From assembly GCA_014871385.1 (NCBI GenBank), contig CM026426.1, positions 61,773,906-61,837,905 of the forward strand: a stretch of 64,000 nt of DNA, read 5' to 3'. Position 1 is the first letter of the stretch, and each line of letters starts with the position of its first letter. This DNA is from Ceratodon purpureus. Taxonomy: Eukaryota > Streptophyta > Bryopsida > Pseudoditrichales > Ditrichaceae. The notes beneath the pieces are model-generated. The model was not told the origin of the DNA. It did not search any database and saw only the letters and a program-made list of their open reading frames with translations. Both the position numbers and the translations under genes were made by a program. Shown here piece by piece: positions 31,446 to 42,362 of this stretch.

Positions 31446-32300
31446 ATTAATATTTTCGCCTAAGATTTTTAATAGAGACTCATTATACTGCAAAGTGTAT
31501 GTGGTAAAATTTGCAAAGCCAGATTCCAATTTTAATACCTTCATCTAGAAATTTTAGGTTTAAAGTTTCGGGCGGGCACTTTGAAATTAGGTTTTTTTAA
31601 GATTTTTTTTCTTGAAACATGTTCATAACCAAAGCACTACTCAAATTCCAAAGAGACCCCCATGAAAAAGTTTACCATTTTTACAAGGGCAGCCTCCAAA
31701 AATTACGATAACAAGCATCAAAATTTTTGAATTAATTCTTTCAAAATTTACCAAAATTTGAGATTTTGGAATTTTTCAAAAATAATTTCTTTCAAAAATC
31801 ACAAAACCATAAAGGGACCTTACCACTGTTTAGATTTTTCTAAAACCAAATATATGTAACGTCATGCATGTTTTACTATGTCGTTGTTTTCAGATCTGCT
31901 TATAGAAAATGATTTTAATGAAGGTATAAAAAGATGAATGAGTCTCTCAAATTTTTCATGGAGGTACCCAACTTGATTAGCTACATGGAAAAAAATATGA
32001 CCATGATGTTTGATGTAAAAATCTTCAACTCCTCCTTTGCACCATGAAGACAATGCCTCTTAAGCAAGGCCTAAAAAAACTTTTGAACAAACTTTGGATG
32101 TTACGATCATGCAAATGATAAACATCCAACGGTTAATTTTTTGGAAGGTAACTTGAAATAGGCTTATGTAGAGGATCTTACGGTTGAAAGTTTTAAATAA
32201 ATAAAAAAATTTGGTACATACTCCCGGGAGTGCATAGAGGTAGAAAATCGCAGTTTTGAAGTTTTAGAGCTCCAAAAACACCATGGATTTTTAGAGGTTA
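31446..32300. other. LTR element untranslated spacer before gag
   Basis: AT-rich, no coding frame of note. Ends in a (CCA/CCT)n stretch that would encode Pro/Gln in the gag frame. Confidence 0.5.
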
Positions 32301-32395
32301 AGGCGTTACCCTCAACCACCACTACCACCACCACTACCACCTCAACCACCACCACCACCACCACCTCCTCCTCCACCACTTCCAACTCCCATAAC
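32300..32395 (+). repeat. CCA/CCT proline-codon repeat upstream of gag ATG
   Basis: ACC/CCA-type triplet repeat. Read in the gag frame it gives a poly-Pro stretch with Gln and Leu that runs without a stop into the ATG at 32409, so Gag may be N-terminally longer if translation starts at a non-ATG codon or after splicing. Confidence 0.7.
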
Positions 32396-32408
32396 TTATT
32401 CATATAGA

Positions 32409-35400
32409 ATGGCACAACCTAGAATGATGAATATTGCTCCATTCCCTATTTTTTATGGTGAGCCTGGTGAAGATCCTGATGCTTACTTAGAAAGGTTCCA
32501 AGTAGTAGCTATAGCAAATGACTTACCTGAGCGAAAGTGGGCAACAAGTTTTCCAGGAAATTTGTTAGGGGAAGCTCAAAGATGGTATGCTTCCTTAAAC
32601 CCTAGACCCCAGGATTGGGATGACTTAAGGAATGCTTTCCTTAATTACTTTAGACCTAAAGCATATCATAATGCTTTACAAGACCAACTACAAGGTTCTC
32701 AAATGTACCCTGATGAGAGTATAGCAAGTTATTATACCCAACTTAAGACTTTACTTCGTAAATGGCATAATCATGGACTTCCAAATATGTGGATAACCAA
32801 TACTTTTATAAGAGGCCTATTAGATCCCATGTGCATTTATCAAGTAAAACTTTCTGATCCTCAGACCTTAACGGCAGCTTATGAAGCTGCACGTACTTGG
32901 GAAGAAGCCATGCAAAGGTCAAACATGTTGAATCAAAATAAAACATCTTCATACCATAACCCTTATATGCTTCCTTTAAGTTATCCTCCACCTATAGTAA
33001 GTCAACCTGGGATGGATAGTAGGGGTAGAGACTATTATCCTAAACCCATAGTTAATCCTACTCCTTTAGTTATGAGAGCTCCCTTAGAACGTCAAGATCA
33101 ACTTGCTTTAGTGCCAGTAACTGAGGAAGAGTCCCAAATACAAGCATTGCAAAAGCAACTTAAGGAATTGTCAGTGCAACTTGCCGAGGGTAAGAATAAA
33201 CGTCCTAAACCTAGTAACCAAAGAACCAACATTTGGTGTAGTAATTGCAAGGGTCATGGGCATTTATCCAATGAGTGTACTTCCCCAATAGGAAGCACCA
33301 TTAACCTTCGTTGCACTTATTGTGGGGCTAAAGGTCATAATATAACCACTTGTAGAAATATCAAGGAAGTTAAAGGAGTGGTGGCGTTAGTTAATGAACA
33401 ACCACCGCCACCTAAAACACCTTATCGTGTTACGTCTAAGCGTCCATTTACAAGGCCAAATAAGGGACCACCTTATGTGCCAGGAGATGGCCGACCTAGA
33501 TGGAACGACGAATATAATAAGTACCCTATTTGGAATGGACCACCAACTAATCCTAACACTCATCAATATGGACCACCTGAGAAGGGTAAAATCTTAACAT
33601 GTTATAGATGTGGAGAGTTAGGGCATTATGCGAGAGACTGCCCTAATACTAGGAAACCAGAGGACTATGTACCTTTGTGTGGAAGATGTGGGCAATCAGG
33701 TCACATTTCCACAGTATGTACAGCCATTATAACAGAGTTTCCTCCCTCCAATAGAAGCTATCCTCAAAGGAAACAAGTCCAAATTCAGGAAGGACCTCAG
33801 TCTAATAATTCCCGAAATGTGAATTACTTAGTAGTATCTGAACCATCTGATGTCTTTATAACTCGAGCACAAGCTAAGAAAGCTATTATAGAAAGTGAAC
33901 AAGCAGACAGTTCCAATAGTGATTTTCAACTACCAAAAGTGAGAGAGAAATCAGTGAAGGGTAAACCAACACCAATAACTCCAATAGTTCTAGATTCACC
34001 ACCTCCTTTACCTTTAAGGGAGTCAAGTTCTAAAGAGTCCTCAGATAAGGAGGTTGATAAAGAAGATGATTCAATACTTAAAACCCCTACTTTGGAAAAA
34101 CCTGATTCCTCTAATCCCTTAATGCCGGAACAACCTAACATATCCTCTACACCTTTGGTACAACCTACCTTTTATAGACCACCAAAGAAAATAAAGAAAG
34201 AGACACCTGTAAGTGTTAAGAAGAGAAAACACAATCGTATAATGAAGTTAACAGTAGGAATGCCTCCTTATGATATACTTAACGACTTAGACAAAATGCA
34301 ACCCCAAATCTCTTTAAGACAATTACTTGCTTTGTCTCCCCTTTGTAAAAACGAATTAACATCTTCTTTAGTGAGAAAAAGACCTAAGACAACTGAAGAA
34401 ATTAATGTTAAGACAAAAAAGGATAGATCTTTAAAGAACAAAACCCCCAAAATTGTAGATGTACATGATATATCTGTAGATCCTGGGGCACCAACAGTTG
34501 ATGTCATGATAGATGGGGCATTAATTGAAGGAGCCCAAGTGGATAGTGGGTCTAGTGTAAACCTAATGAATATAGATACTATGGAAGAGTTAGGTTTAAC
34601 CAACATGACTTCAACTCCCATTATCTTAAGAATGGCTGACCAAAGTCGTGTAGTACCTTTGGGTATCTTGAGAGGAATTATAACCAATATTGGAGGACTT
34701 AGATTTAAGATTAATTACATAGTCTTTAAAGTAAGTGAATCTATTTCAACTCATCCTATATTGTTAGGTCGTCCTTGGCTTAAGTCTGCGAGAGTTAAGG
34801 ATGATTGGGGAAAAGGAACTTTAACTATTGGGAGAGGTAGAAATAAAGTTGTTCTACCTATGTTTCCTGCTAAATATCATGGTGAGACTCAAGACGAAGA
34901 TTCAGAGTATACCACAGAGGTATCTTCTGAATCAGATTCTGAGAGTACAAATTATGTGACCCAAGAAATGCCTACCTTTAAGTGTTTAGGTCTAGGAGAA
35001 TACTTTGTATCACCTGAGCAAGCAATAGATTCAGATGCAGCCATAGAAGCTTGGCAAAATTCTTCTGTCTTTACCCTAACCATTGATAAAGAATCAGAAG
35101 AGGAATCACCATATGTATCCAATTCAAAAGAAGCATTAGGAGAGTTTAAAGAGGAAGATCCTTTTACAAGTAGACTTCCACTTAAAAATACTATAGAAAT
35201 GAATCTTAGGACAAACGAAGATCCTAAACCCATCAAAATTTATGATGGATTAAGTCCTCAAGAGTATGATGAGTGGTATAAGTTCTTTATGAGTGAAAAA
35301 GATGCATTTGCTTGGACTTATAAAGATTTAAAAAGAATCCCACCTGATGTTTGTCAACATCATATTGTCCTAGAACCTAATGTTAAGCCAGTTATACAAA

Positions 35401-35564
35401 GACAATACATGATGAACCTTAAATTTTCCTTAATGATTAAAGAAAAGATTGATAAAAAATTTGAATGTAAATTCATATATCCTGTACCATATAGTGAATG
35501 GATTTCACCTATAGTTATAGTGCCTAAAAAGAATGGAAAAAATCCGTATATGTCAAGATTTTAG
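32409..35564 (+). CDS. Gag-protease with truncated reverse transcriptase
   Basis: 1051 codons. Retrotransposon Gag domain about residues 10-175 (FYGEPGEDPDAYLERF, EAQRWYASL). Four CCHC zinc knuckles (C-x2-C-x4-H-x4-C) at about 277, 302, 397 and 424 (CSNCKGHGHLSNEC, CTYCGAKGHNITTC, CYRCGELGHYARDC, CGRCGQSGHISTVC). Aspartic protease with active-site QVDSGSSVNLMN near 711 and ILLGRPWL near 786. The final ~65 residues match the start of Ty3/gypsy RT (VPYSEWISPIVIVPKKNGK) and then end at TAG. Just after the stop, FFPLPFSDVVLDGIVG is still readable, so the break is a deletion within RT rather than a normal end. Gag packages RNA; protease matures the polyprotein. Confidence 0.9.
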   Translation: MAQPRMMNIAPFPIFYGEPGEDPDAYLERFQVVAIANDLPERKWATSFPGNLLGEAQRWYASLNPRPQDWDDLRNAFLNYFRPKAYHNALQDQLQGSQMYPDESIASYYTQLKTLLRKWHNHGLPNMWITNTFIRGLLDPMCIYQVKLSDPQTLTAAYEAARTWEEAMQRSNMLNQNKTSSYHNPYMLPLSYPPPIVSQPGMDSRGRDYYPKPIVNPTPLVMRAPLERQDQLALVPVTEEESQIQALQKQLKELSVQLAEGKNKRPKPSNQRTNIWCSNCKGHGHLSNECTSPIGSTINLRCTYCGAKGHNITTCRNIKEVKGVVALVNEQPPPPKTPYRVTSKRPFTRPNKGPPYVPGDGRPRWNDEYNKYPIWNGPPTNPNTHQYGPPEKGKILTCYRCGELGHYARDCPNTRKPEDYVPLCGRCGQSGHISTVCTAIITEFPPSNRSYPQRKQVQIQEGPQSNNSRNVNYLVVSEPSDVFITRAQAKKAIIESEQADSSNSDFQLPKVREKSVKGKPTPITPIVLDSPPPLPLRESSSKESSDKEVDKEDDSILKTPTLEKPDSSNPLMPEQPNISSTPLVQPTFYRPPKKIKKETPVSVKKRKHNRIMKLTVGMPPYDILNDLDKMQPQISLRQLLALSPLCKNELTSSLVRKRPKTTEEINVKTKKDRSLKNKTPKIVDVHDISVDPGAPTVDVMIDGALIEGAQVDSGSSVNLMNIDTMEELGLTNMTSTPIILRMADQSRVVPLGILRGIITNIGGLRFKINYIVFKVSESISTHPILLGRPWLKSARVKDDWGKGTLTIGRGRNKVVLPMFPAKYHGETQDEDSEYTTEVSSESDSESTNYVTQEMPTFKCLGLGEYFVSPEQAIDSDAAIEAWQNSSVFTLTIDKESEEESPYVSNSKEALGEFKEEDPFTSRLPLKNTIEMNLRTNEDPKPIKIYDGLSPQEYDEWYKFFMSEKDAFAWTYKDLKRIPPDVCQHHIVLEPNVKPVIQRQYMMNLKFSLMIKEKIDKKFECKFIYPVPYSEWISPIVIVPKKNGKNPYMSRF

Positions 35565-37295
35565 GATTTCTTTCCTCTACCCTTTTCAGATGTTGTTTTA
35601 GATGGGATAGTTGGCCTTTAACTACTTTCACTATAAATTGGGAGTTGAGAAACAATTTCCTTGTGTATAAAAGTATGTCAATTAGACTGGGAAAACACAA
35701 GTCAAGTTCAAGTTTGTTTAAGCAACCAGCAAAGCAATAAGCTCAAAGTCAAGTAGACAGTAAAGTGTTAAGTATGAAGATGAATTGGTCAATTAGACAA
35801 TGGGTGTCGAGTGTGTGTATAGACGAGTCAAATAGACCAAGAGAATCATCCAGAAGTTAAAAGTCCCTGTTCAAAGTGGTTTACCGAAAGAAACCAGTTA
35901 AGTTTGAGAAGCATAAGGAGAAACTCTCAAACATGTCAAGTAGACTTTGCAAAACAAAATTATCAAACTCACAAAGCACTTGATTTCCTTTAAGAGAAGG
36001 TTCATAAAACAATGTCAATTAGACTAAGTCCCAAATCAGTTAAGTCAAATAGACAGAACCAGAGTTTAGCAAGAAAGTATTTTCAAAGCTCCAATAGACA
36101 AAGCCAACCCTTAAACAAAAGTATTTTCAGAGTTAAGTCAAATAGACTTTTAAATATTTATAAGTTCATGTAGCGGTCATCTTGAAATATGTCCAATTGA
36201 AAGCTAAAAATATTCCTAAAGAAACATGATAAAAAGAAATAAAAACATGATAAAAGAACACCATTAAAATAATAAGAAAAACATGATAAATAAGAAGAAA
36301 TTAATCATAAAGAAACATGATAAATTGGACATAATAAAATAAATTAAATATTGATAAAAGAAGAAGAAAAGATGTAAAGCTTAAGGAAGCAAATTTCCGA
36401 GTGGATAGAATAAGTTTAAGAAAGTCAACCAAGTAATCAACACTCTATTTTCAAAATACAAAACTAGTAGCATGCCGAAAGGGAAAAATAAAAGAGAACA
36501 TGATAATGGAGTGAGTGAAAACTTGCAAGAAATTTGTTTGAGAGAAGAACAATTAGTACCTTGTAACTTCTTAATTTAAATAAAATAATAATAATAATAA
36601 AGAATAATGTTTAGAAGGTCTTGAGAAAAAATGAGCGTTTAAGAGTTTTTTGGAGAAGATACAAGTTTCGAGAGAAAATGAGTAGAATGGAAGAACATGA
36701 GTAAAAATGAATGAAAGAGAGAGAATGTTAAAATAAGAGTATAAGAGAAAATGAGAGATTTTAGAAAAAGTGATGATCTTAAAGAAAGAATAGAGTCAAA
36801 AAACATGATAAAAATTAAGAGAGAAAATTAAGTCAATATGGAAGTTCATTGAAAAAATTCCCGAGAAAATAATAGAATCTTGAGAGATAGTTTGAAAGAA
36901 TATCCATGAGAGAAAATTATAAATTTTTAGGTCATAAGTATTATTGATGAGAGGTTGTTAAGTTAAGTCTTTAAGTTGTTAGTTGACACAATTGTACTTT
37001 AATGAAATCAAAATTCAATGTTCAAAATAATAAAGACAAGTACAAGACTACAATCAAGAAATAAGAGATCAAAAAGAAAGTTTCAAACCAAGTTGGACAA
37101 TTTGTGAAACAATCAAAGAAGTACGTAAGGACCTAACTCAAGAATAATCCTTTAAGGGAAAATACTTAAAGCGAAAACACAGATCAAAATAGAATCTGCT
37201 TTAAAGAATGGAAGTGTCAAGTCAAGGATCTTTCAAGAAAAGAGTAACAGATATACAAATAACATTAAAGACATTTATTCGACGAGGGCGTCTTC
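35565..37295. other. Non-coding 3' region with repeated GTCAANTAGAC motif
   Basis: Replaces the RT/RNase H/integrase genes. A-rich; contains nine copies of a GTCAA(A/T/G)TAGAC-like motif between 35677 and 36148 (starts near 35677, 35748, 35788, 35827, 35935, 36014, 36044, 36090, 36137), then AACATGATAAA-type repeats (36227-36320). One 60-codon ORF (37208-37390) runs into the LTR and is probably chance. Confidence 0.75.
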
Positions 37296-37297
37296 AA

Positions 37298-37314
37298 GCT
37301 AAAGAAGGGGGCTA
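37298..37314 (+). other. Polypurine tract
   Basis: AAGCTAAAGAAGGGGGCTA ends directly at the 3' LTR. A purine run here primes plus-strand DNA synthesis in LTR retrotransposons. Confidence 0.8.
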
Positions 37315-38614
37315 TGTAGAGCTACTTTTTAGATTTAAGCCCAAATTCTTTAAAATAAGAAAAAAGAGCAATAGAAACTTTAAAAAATAAGAAATCAAGT
37401 GCTTTAAGTAGGATAAAATTATTAGAATGTGAAAAGGTCTTAAAAGAAACCTAGTTCACATTAGAATAAGCAAATAGTTAAAGAATAAACCTTAAGGAGA
37501 AAGGTTAAGTGTGAATGTAGTAAGAGACACACCCCTAGCTAAGAGATGTTAAGGAGTGCACCTTTATAGAGAGTCACGACCTTAAGAATAGATGTTACCT
37601 TAAAGGCACACCCATTGGGAAAGGGTGCACCCCTTAAGGATTCAAGTATATCACCATCTTCTCCAAAGTGGAGAATCACCACATTGTGAATTATGTGTGT
37701 CCTAGCTTGGAGCTAGTCTTTGTAATAAAAGAATGAGTGAATTCTTTAAAGATTGTATAAGGAATTGTGTAGAAAATGATGAATGTGTGTGTTGTGAGTT
37801 AAATGCTTGGAACATTGACTTGAGAGAAGTAATGTTGTAGCATTGTATTACTTAAAAATTAAATAGTACTTTATGAGAATTAAGGAATTACCTTAATTGC
37901 TTAAAGAGTGTTGGCAAATTATTGAATTGTAATAAGATTGGAAGTTGAAAGAGTAATTTTAAGTACTTGAGTTGAAATTGGAAGTCAAGAAGTACTTAAT
38001 GTGTGAAGGAATTAAAGATTTGTGATGAGAATTGAGTAAATTCTTATATTGTGTAAATTGAATAAGATAAAAGCATTGAATATTGAATTAATGTTTGTAT
38101 AAAGCATTCATGTAATTCAATTGTGATAGAAGCTTTAATTCAATTGTATCATCAATACATTATTTACTAACTTAAGTGTGTTTTCTTAAGTTAAAGAAGG
38201 AATGGCTTGGAGTAAAGGAGATTGAAGTATCATCTTTGCTTGAGGTAAGTTGTGTGTTGATAATTCAAGTTGTTTGATGAATAGATAAGAAGTAAAGAAG
38301 GAAATTATATGGAGGAACTCCCTAGCCAAAATGGCAATGATAAAGTCTACTTAAATGGTCAAGGACCGTAGACTTGTATCACTTGAAGCTTAAGGCTTAG
38401 TATGATTTCTTGGGGTTGGTACCTTAAGACCTAATTGGCAGAATGCCACACAAACTCAAAGATAAGAGTTATCCTTAAGACATTTTCCCTTAAAAACCTT
38501 CATCTACCTACTCAACCTTAGACATACACCAAACTTAGACGAACTTGACCCTCCCGTAGAACGAATCTAGATATTATTGGGCTTGGGTGTTGTTTAGCGA
38601 ATTTCCACCTCACA
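37315..38614 (+). repeat. 3' LTR (1300 bp)
   Basis: TGTAGAGC...CCTCACA, the same length as the 5' LTR and by eye differing at one position. Followed by target duplication GTGCT (38615-38619). Confidence 0.95.
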
Positions 38615-39113
38615 GTGCTTGGATCTCCTCTTCCGCGAGTTCAAGCTCCTCCTTTGTTGCTGCAACCTTCACATCCTCCTCCGCTAACTGTTCTTGGATT
38701 CCCTCCATTTTAATCTTCTCCTTGTAGACGTCGGCTCCTTGCTCCTCCAGTGTGTTGATCAGCGCTGCCTTCAGCTCCTCTTGTTTCTTCAATGTCTCCA
38801 CACCCCACTCCGATTGCTTGCTCCTCCACACGGCGCTATCAAGCCTCCCCCCGGCCTTCTTCTTCAACTCACGTTTGTGCTTCAACTCTAGGTGTAAGGC
38901 CGCCATCAAACCCTCCACAACCTGCAATCGCTCAGCTGCTACTCCCTTCGACAACACCGCGCCCCTCCCTCCAGCATGCACATCCTCCTGCAAGCAAATT
39001 CTAGACTCCCTTGCGGATTCAAGCCCACCGTCCCCCTCACCCCTTCTAATCCTTCCTCCACTACGAATTGTTTGCTCAAAGTTGCTGCGGGCACCTAGCT
39101 TCCCTCGACCTAG
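38615..39113 (-). pseudogene. Zinc-finger gene, coiled-coil exon
   Basis: Minus-strand frame between the CACTA and LTR insertions. Starts basic and Arg/Gly-rich (SNFEQTIRSGGRIRRGEGD), then a long charged coiled coil (HLELKHKRELKKKAG, LKKQEELKAALINTLEEQ, LAEEDVKVAATKEELELAEEE) that reaches the LTR target site and continues in frame at 27978. Coiled coil suggests dimerisation. GC content is far above the flanking transposons. The part upstream of the CACTA site is read in a different frame, so a frameshift lies near 39113/42363. Confidence 0.65.
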
Positions 39114-39124
39114 CACTACAAGAA
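39114..39124 (+). repeat. CACTA terminal inverted repeat, left
   Basis: CACTACAAGAA, matched by TTCTTGTAGTG at 42349-42359. Confidence 0.9.
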
Positions 39125-40239
39125 CTTAGTTGTCCTTTTGGACAAAATGATGACAGAAATCTATTAATTTAGGTGTCAATTAGGGTACCTTGATTCGGTC
39201 ACTTAGTTGACAGAATCTTGTCAGTTTGGTTGTCAATTAGGACATTTATCCACGTAGGATTGGCAATTTCCTTTCCTCCTTGCCACGTAGGATTTAACAT
39301 GTGGTTTCACCATTTACAACTTGGTGAAATATTGGCTATAATTGCCATGTCATCATTTACTTTTGAAATTTTTTAATTACTGGTTTCCATTTCACATTTT
39401 ACGTATGGTGAATTTTAGACAATGTTATCATGCTTTTACACTTTAGTAAAATCGATTTAAAGTAAGTGGTTCTGTGAATGATCTGTGGATCTTCAAAATT
39501 AATTTTTACTATAGCTCCATGCCCCTGTCCGGGTATCATTAAGGTCTGTAGTATAGCCTGGGTATCTTTGTGGTCAGTGTATCTTCGTGGTCCGGGTATC
39601 TTCGTGGTCCGGGTATCTTAAATTTATGCAGTGAAGCGTGGCTGCGTGTGGCTGGGAGTAAAATAGTGGCTGCGTGCAGATGAATGTGATTGCAAGCAGA
39701 TGAATGTGATTGCGTGCAAAATAGCGTGGGTGCATGCAAAAATAGTGTGGCTGCGTGCAAAATAGTGTTACTCAATTTCTTGAGCAAATCGATTGTCAAA
39801 ATGAACCGCCTATTTCAGAGGGGCCGTGATGCTTCGAAAACTTGTATCCATCTTGGTTGAAAGGAAAGAGCACCATAACGATTGATGTTGAGCGTACCTC
39901 CTTTGCTGTAAGACACCCTTCACATATTGCTTCTGAATACAGCCCCAGCTTTGAACTGCAGAATTCGAACACCTCTAACTCACGGGTGCAAAAGCAACAC
40001 TTAGATTCTACCGCTCGAGATGGTGCACAAACAAACCATTCCAAAAATGAAATCCTGCACAATGAACACATGAACAACTAGTCTTCAAGAGAAAGGGTGC
40101 TCAAGTTTCGAGTGAAAGCTCGATACACACAAGCATAGACTCTGGACAAATGGCACAGCTAACAGGATCCACAAACTAGAAATTCCGAAAGCCGCTCAAA
40201 ATAACTAGATGCTGGTAACTATATTGGTTTCTCCCATCT

Positions 40240-40560
40240 CGGAGGATCTGTCCTGAAGGTGCCGACAACAAGGAGGCAGCCGCAATTGCAACGGCAAAGG
40301 AGGCCTCGGAAGTACCGTAGGTGCAAGAATAAGCAGCGCTGGTGGATGCTACCCAAGTCATCGAGCAAGGCATTAGAGCATCGGAGCAGGTCACCGAGGG
40401 GAGGCGCAGAGACCCAACCGGGAACAGAGTGGTACCAGCAAGTGCGGCGGGGGGCCAAGCATCGAGGGCCGAGAGCACAACGGAAAAGGCCTTGAGGCTA
40501 CAACATCACCAGAGCCAGCTGCGACGGCTGCAGAGGCCCCCGAAGTCCCAGCAGCAAAGG
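40240..40560 (+). pseudogene. Coding-like gene fragment inside the CACTA element
   Basis: A GC-rich patch in an AT-rich element. One plus-strand frame reads GADNKEAAAIATAKEASEVP, a TAG, VQE, a TAA, then ALVDATQVIEQGIRASEQVTEG and a Gln/Arg-rich continuation. The Ala/Lys/Glu helix style is that of a plant protein, not of a transposase. CACTA elements often capture host gene pieces, so a captured exon is the likeliest reading. Source gene not recognised. Confidence 0.4.
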
Positions 40561-42348
40561 GTTGGAAGCGGCGGGGTTACGTTATCCGTAGAGCACGAAA
40601 GGTGGACCATTGCTCCTGCTTTGCAAGATCGTGCGGTTGGCTCGCTAGACTGAGGAGCTGCCGCAGGGTCCGTAGTTGAGGACAACCGTCGATTTGTCGC
40701 GAATTGTGTCAGTGGTTAGCACAAGTTTAGTTTTCAATCAACCCCGCTCCGTTTGCGGCCTAGAGTGGGGGCCAGCGGTGGGCTATCTTAAGTAACCCCA
40801 GTGCTGCTGACGGGGGAGTAGAAAAGAAAAAGACATCACCATCTCACCTTGAGTGTGTCAGTGAGTTGTTGACAAGTTTGTTGTTTCTCGTTCTCCCTTA
40901 GGCTTCCCAATTTCTTCCATCTTCTTCTTTTTTATCATATCAACTGGCATACAAGTGTTGTGTTTAGTTGCATCTCCCACACTCCTCTTGGTCGTCACCT
41001 ACGTCAGCCTGGCATTCGCTTAATCTTCGTTGTCACCTCAAAGTCGTAACGTAGATTACAAACCAGTCCACTAAGCGCCCTCTTGGCAGGCTAGAAGGAA
41101 GGAAGGGATAAAGAGCGACACGGAACTCCGCGTTCGTTTGTTCTTGGGCGGCGGTGCTTGTTTAGAGTGTGTCCGGAGATTGCCATTGCAGCAACAGACA
41201 ATGATATTATGTAGGTAGCACCTACATACAAGTGTTGTACGTGAGCTTCTTGGTAGTCATGATTTCCGCTGTTGCCGCTACGCTCACTACCGCATCAACA
41301 TCCTCTTCAACAACGCCATCGCTAGCTAGCTACAAACCCACACTAGCTCAGTACCGATATCGATCAGGTTTTGATCAGGTGCCAAGTATCAGGTATGGAT
41401 CGATTTGTTAGTGTGAGCCTGGGTGTCCTTGCTATGGGAGGATGGCATGGGGCTCTTTAATTGTGTGATGTTCGGAGCGTGATAGATTGTAGTGACTAGT
41501 GCATGTTTACTGGAAAGTCGACAATCTGGTTATATCCAATGTAGAGCCTGTCTAAGTTCATTGTAATGAGGTGGTGCTGATCATGTGGCTCGTGATTCCA
41601 GCTTTGAGGTCGTCTGCTCTGATCAGAACGAATCGGCGCGAGCTGTCACGAGCAAGTATAGTGATATTTACTGTATTTCCCATGCTCACATGTAGTGCCA
41701 GCTTGTAATATTTTGCTACATTTACTCCATAATTTATTCACTTTCAAGGTTCAGCAAAAAAATTCATGCTATTAATATTTTAGCTACATGTGATAGTAGG
41801 TAGACTTCTCACATTCTAAATATAACTTTGTGGTTGCCGTAGTATGTACTGTGTGGCGCATTGTATAATTGCTGGTTCAAATTATATGTGCCACAGAACA
41901 AGGTAAGAGAAAAGTGGTAAGAGAAAAGTGCAGCACAGTCAATGTGGGCTGGACCTCCCTACAAAATCTTACTTATTTACAAAATCAATCCCTCAACCAA
42001 AATATCCGGGGAATCATTCAGAAGATATATCGTGTTAAAACTTACGGAGTAAAACAACAATGTGTTAAAATGTAAATCAATATTTAATCTCATATCAGTT
42101 GTTACTAGAGCGTGGAATGCAAATCCAAGTCAACATAAGGATAATAAAGATTAGAGTTCAAAAAAAAGCTGAGTGAAAGGCCCATTTATGCCTCCATGCT
42201 GTAAAGTTGTATATTAGTTGACTAAAAGTTGACAAAAAGATGACAGGCATTATGTACAAGACAAAAATTGACAGAAGTCAAGTGCTTGGAACCGTTTTTG
42301 TCATTTTGGACATTTTTGTGTCAAATTTTAGTCAATTTTACACCTATT

Positions 42349-42359
42349 TTCTTGTAGTG
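42349..42359 (-). repeat. CACTA terminal inverted repeat, right
   Basis: TTCTTGTAGTG, the reverse complement of the left end; followed by target duplication TAG. Confidence 0.9.
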
Positions 42360-42362
42360 TAG

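Larger units (their letters stand above)
27979..38614 (+). mobile_element. Young, non-autonomous Ty3/gypsy LTR retrotransposon
   Basis: Complete element: LTRs of 1300 bp (TG...CA), 5-bp target duplication GTGCT, primer-binding-like site, three unknown ORFs, a long gag-protease ORF with a broken RT start, a non-coding 3' region and a polypurine tract. RT core, RNase H and integrase are absent, so movement would need a helper element. By eye the two LTRs differ at one base (28080 G versus 37416 A), indicating recent insertion. It lies in the zinc-finger gene in opposite orientation. Leaving out the element and one target copy restores the host reading frame (10,641 bp, divisible by 3). Confidence 0.93.
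39114..42359. mobile_element. CACTA (En/Spm-type) transposon, non-autonomous
   Basis: Ends CACTACAAGAACTTAG (39114) and ATTTTCTTGTAGTG (42359): 11-bp terminal inverted repeats starting CACTA, flanked by a 3-bp TAG duplication (39111-39113 and 42360-42362), the hallmark of the superfamily. TGTCAA/TTGACA-type motifs cluster inside both ends (e.g. 39150-39245 and 42215-42335), as expected of subterminal transposase-binding repeats. No CACTA transposase recognised in 3246 bp, so it depends on a helper. The interior has a GC-rich coding-like patch at 40240-40700. Confidence 0.9.

Noticed and set aside
37208..37390. 60-codon ORF before and within the 3' LTR
   Set aside because: Starts in untranslated 3' region, crosses the polypurine tract and ends inside the LTR; no sign of coding conservation.
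38694..39129. Plus-strand ORFs across the coiled-coil exon
   Set aside because: Antisense of a charged helical sequence. The minus frame has the coherent coiled coil and joins across the LTR target site.
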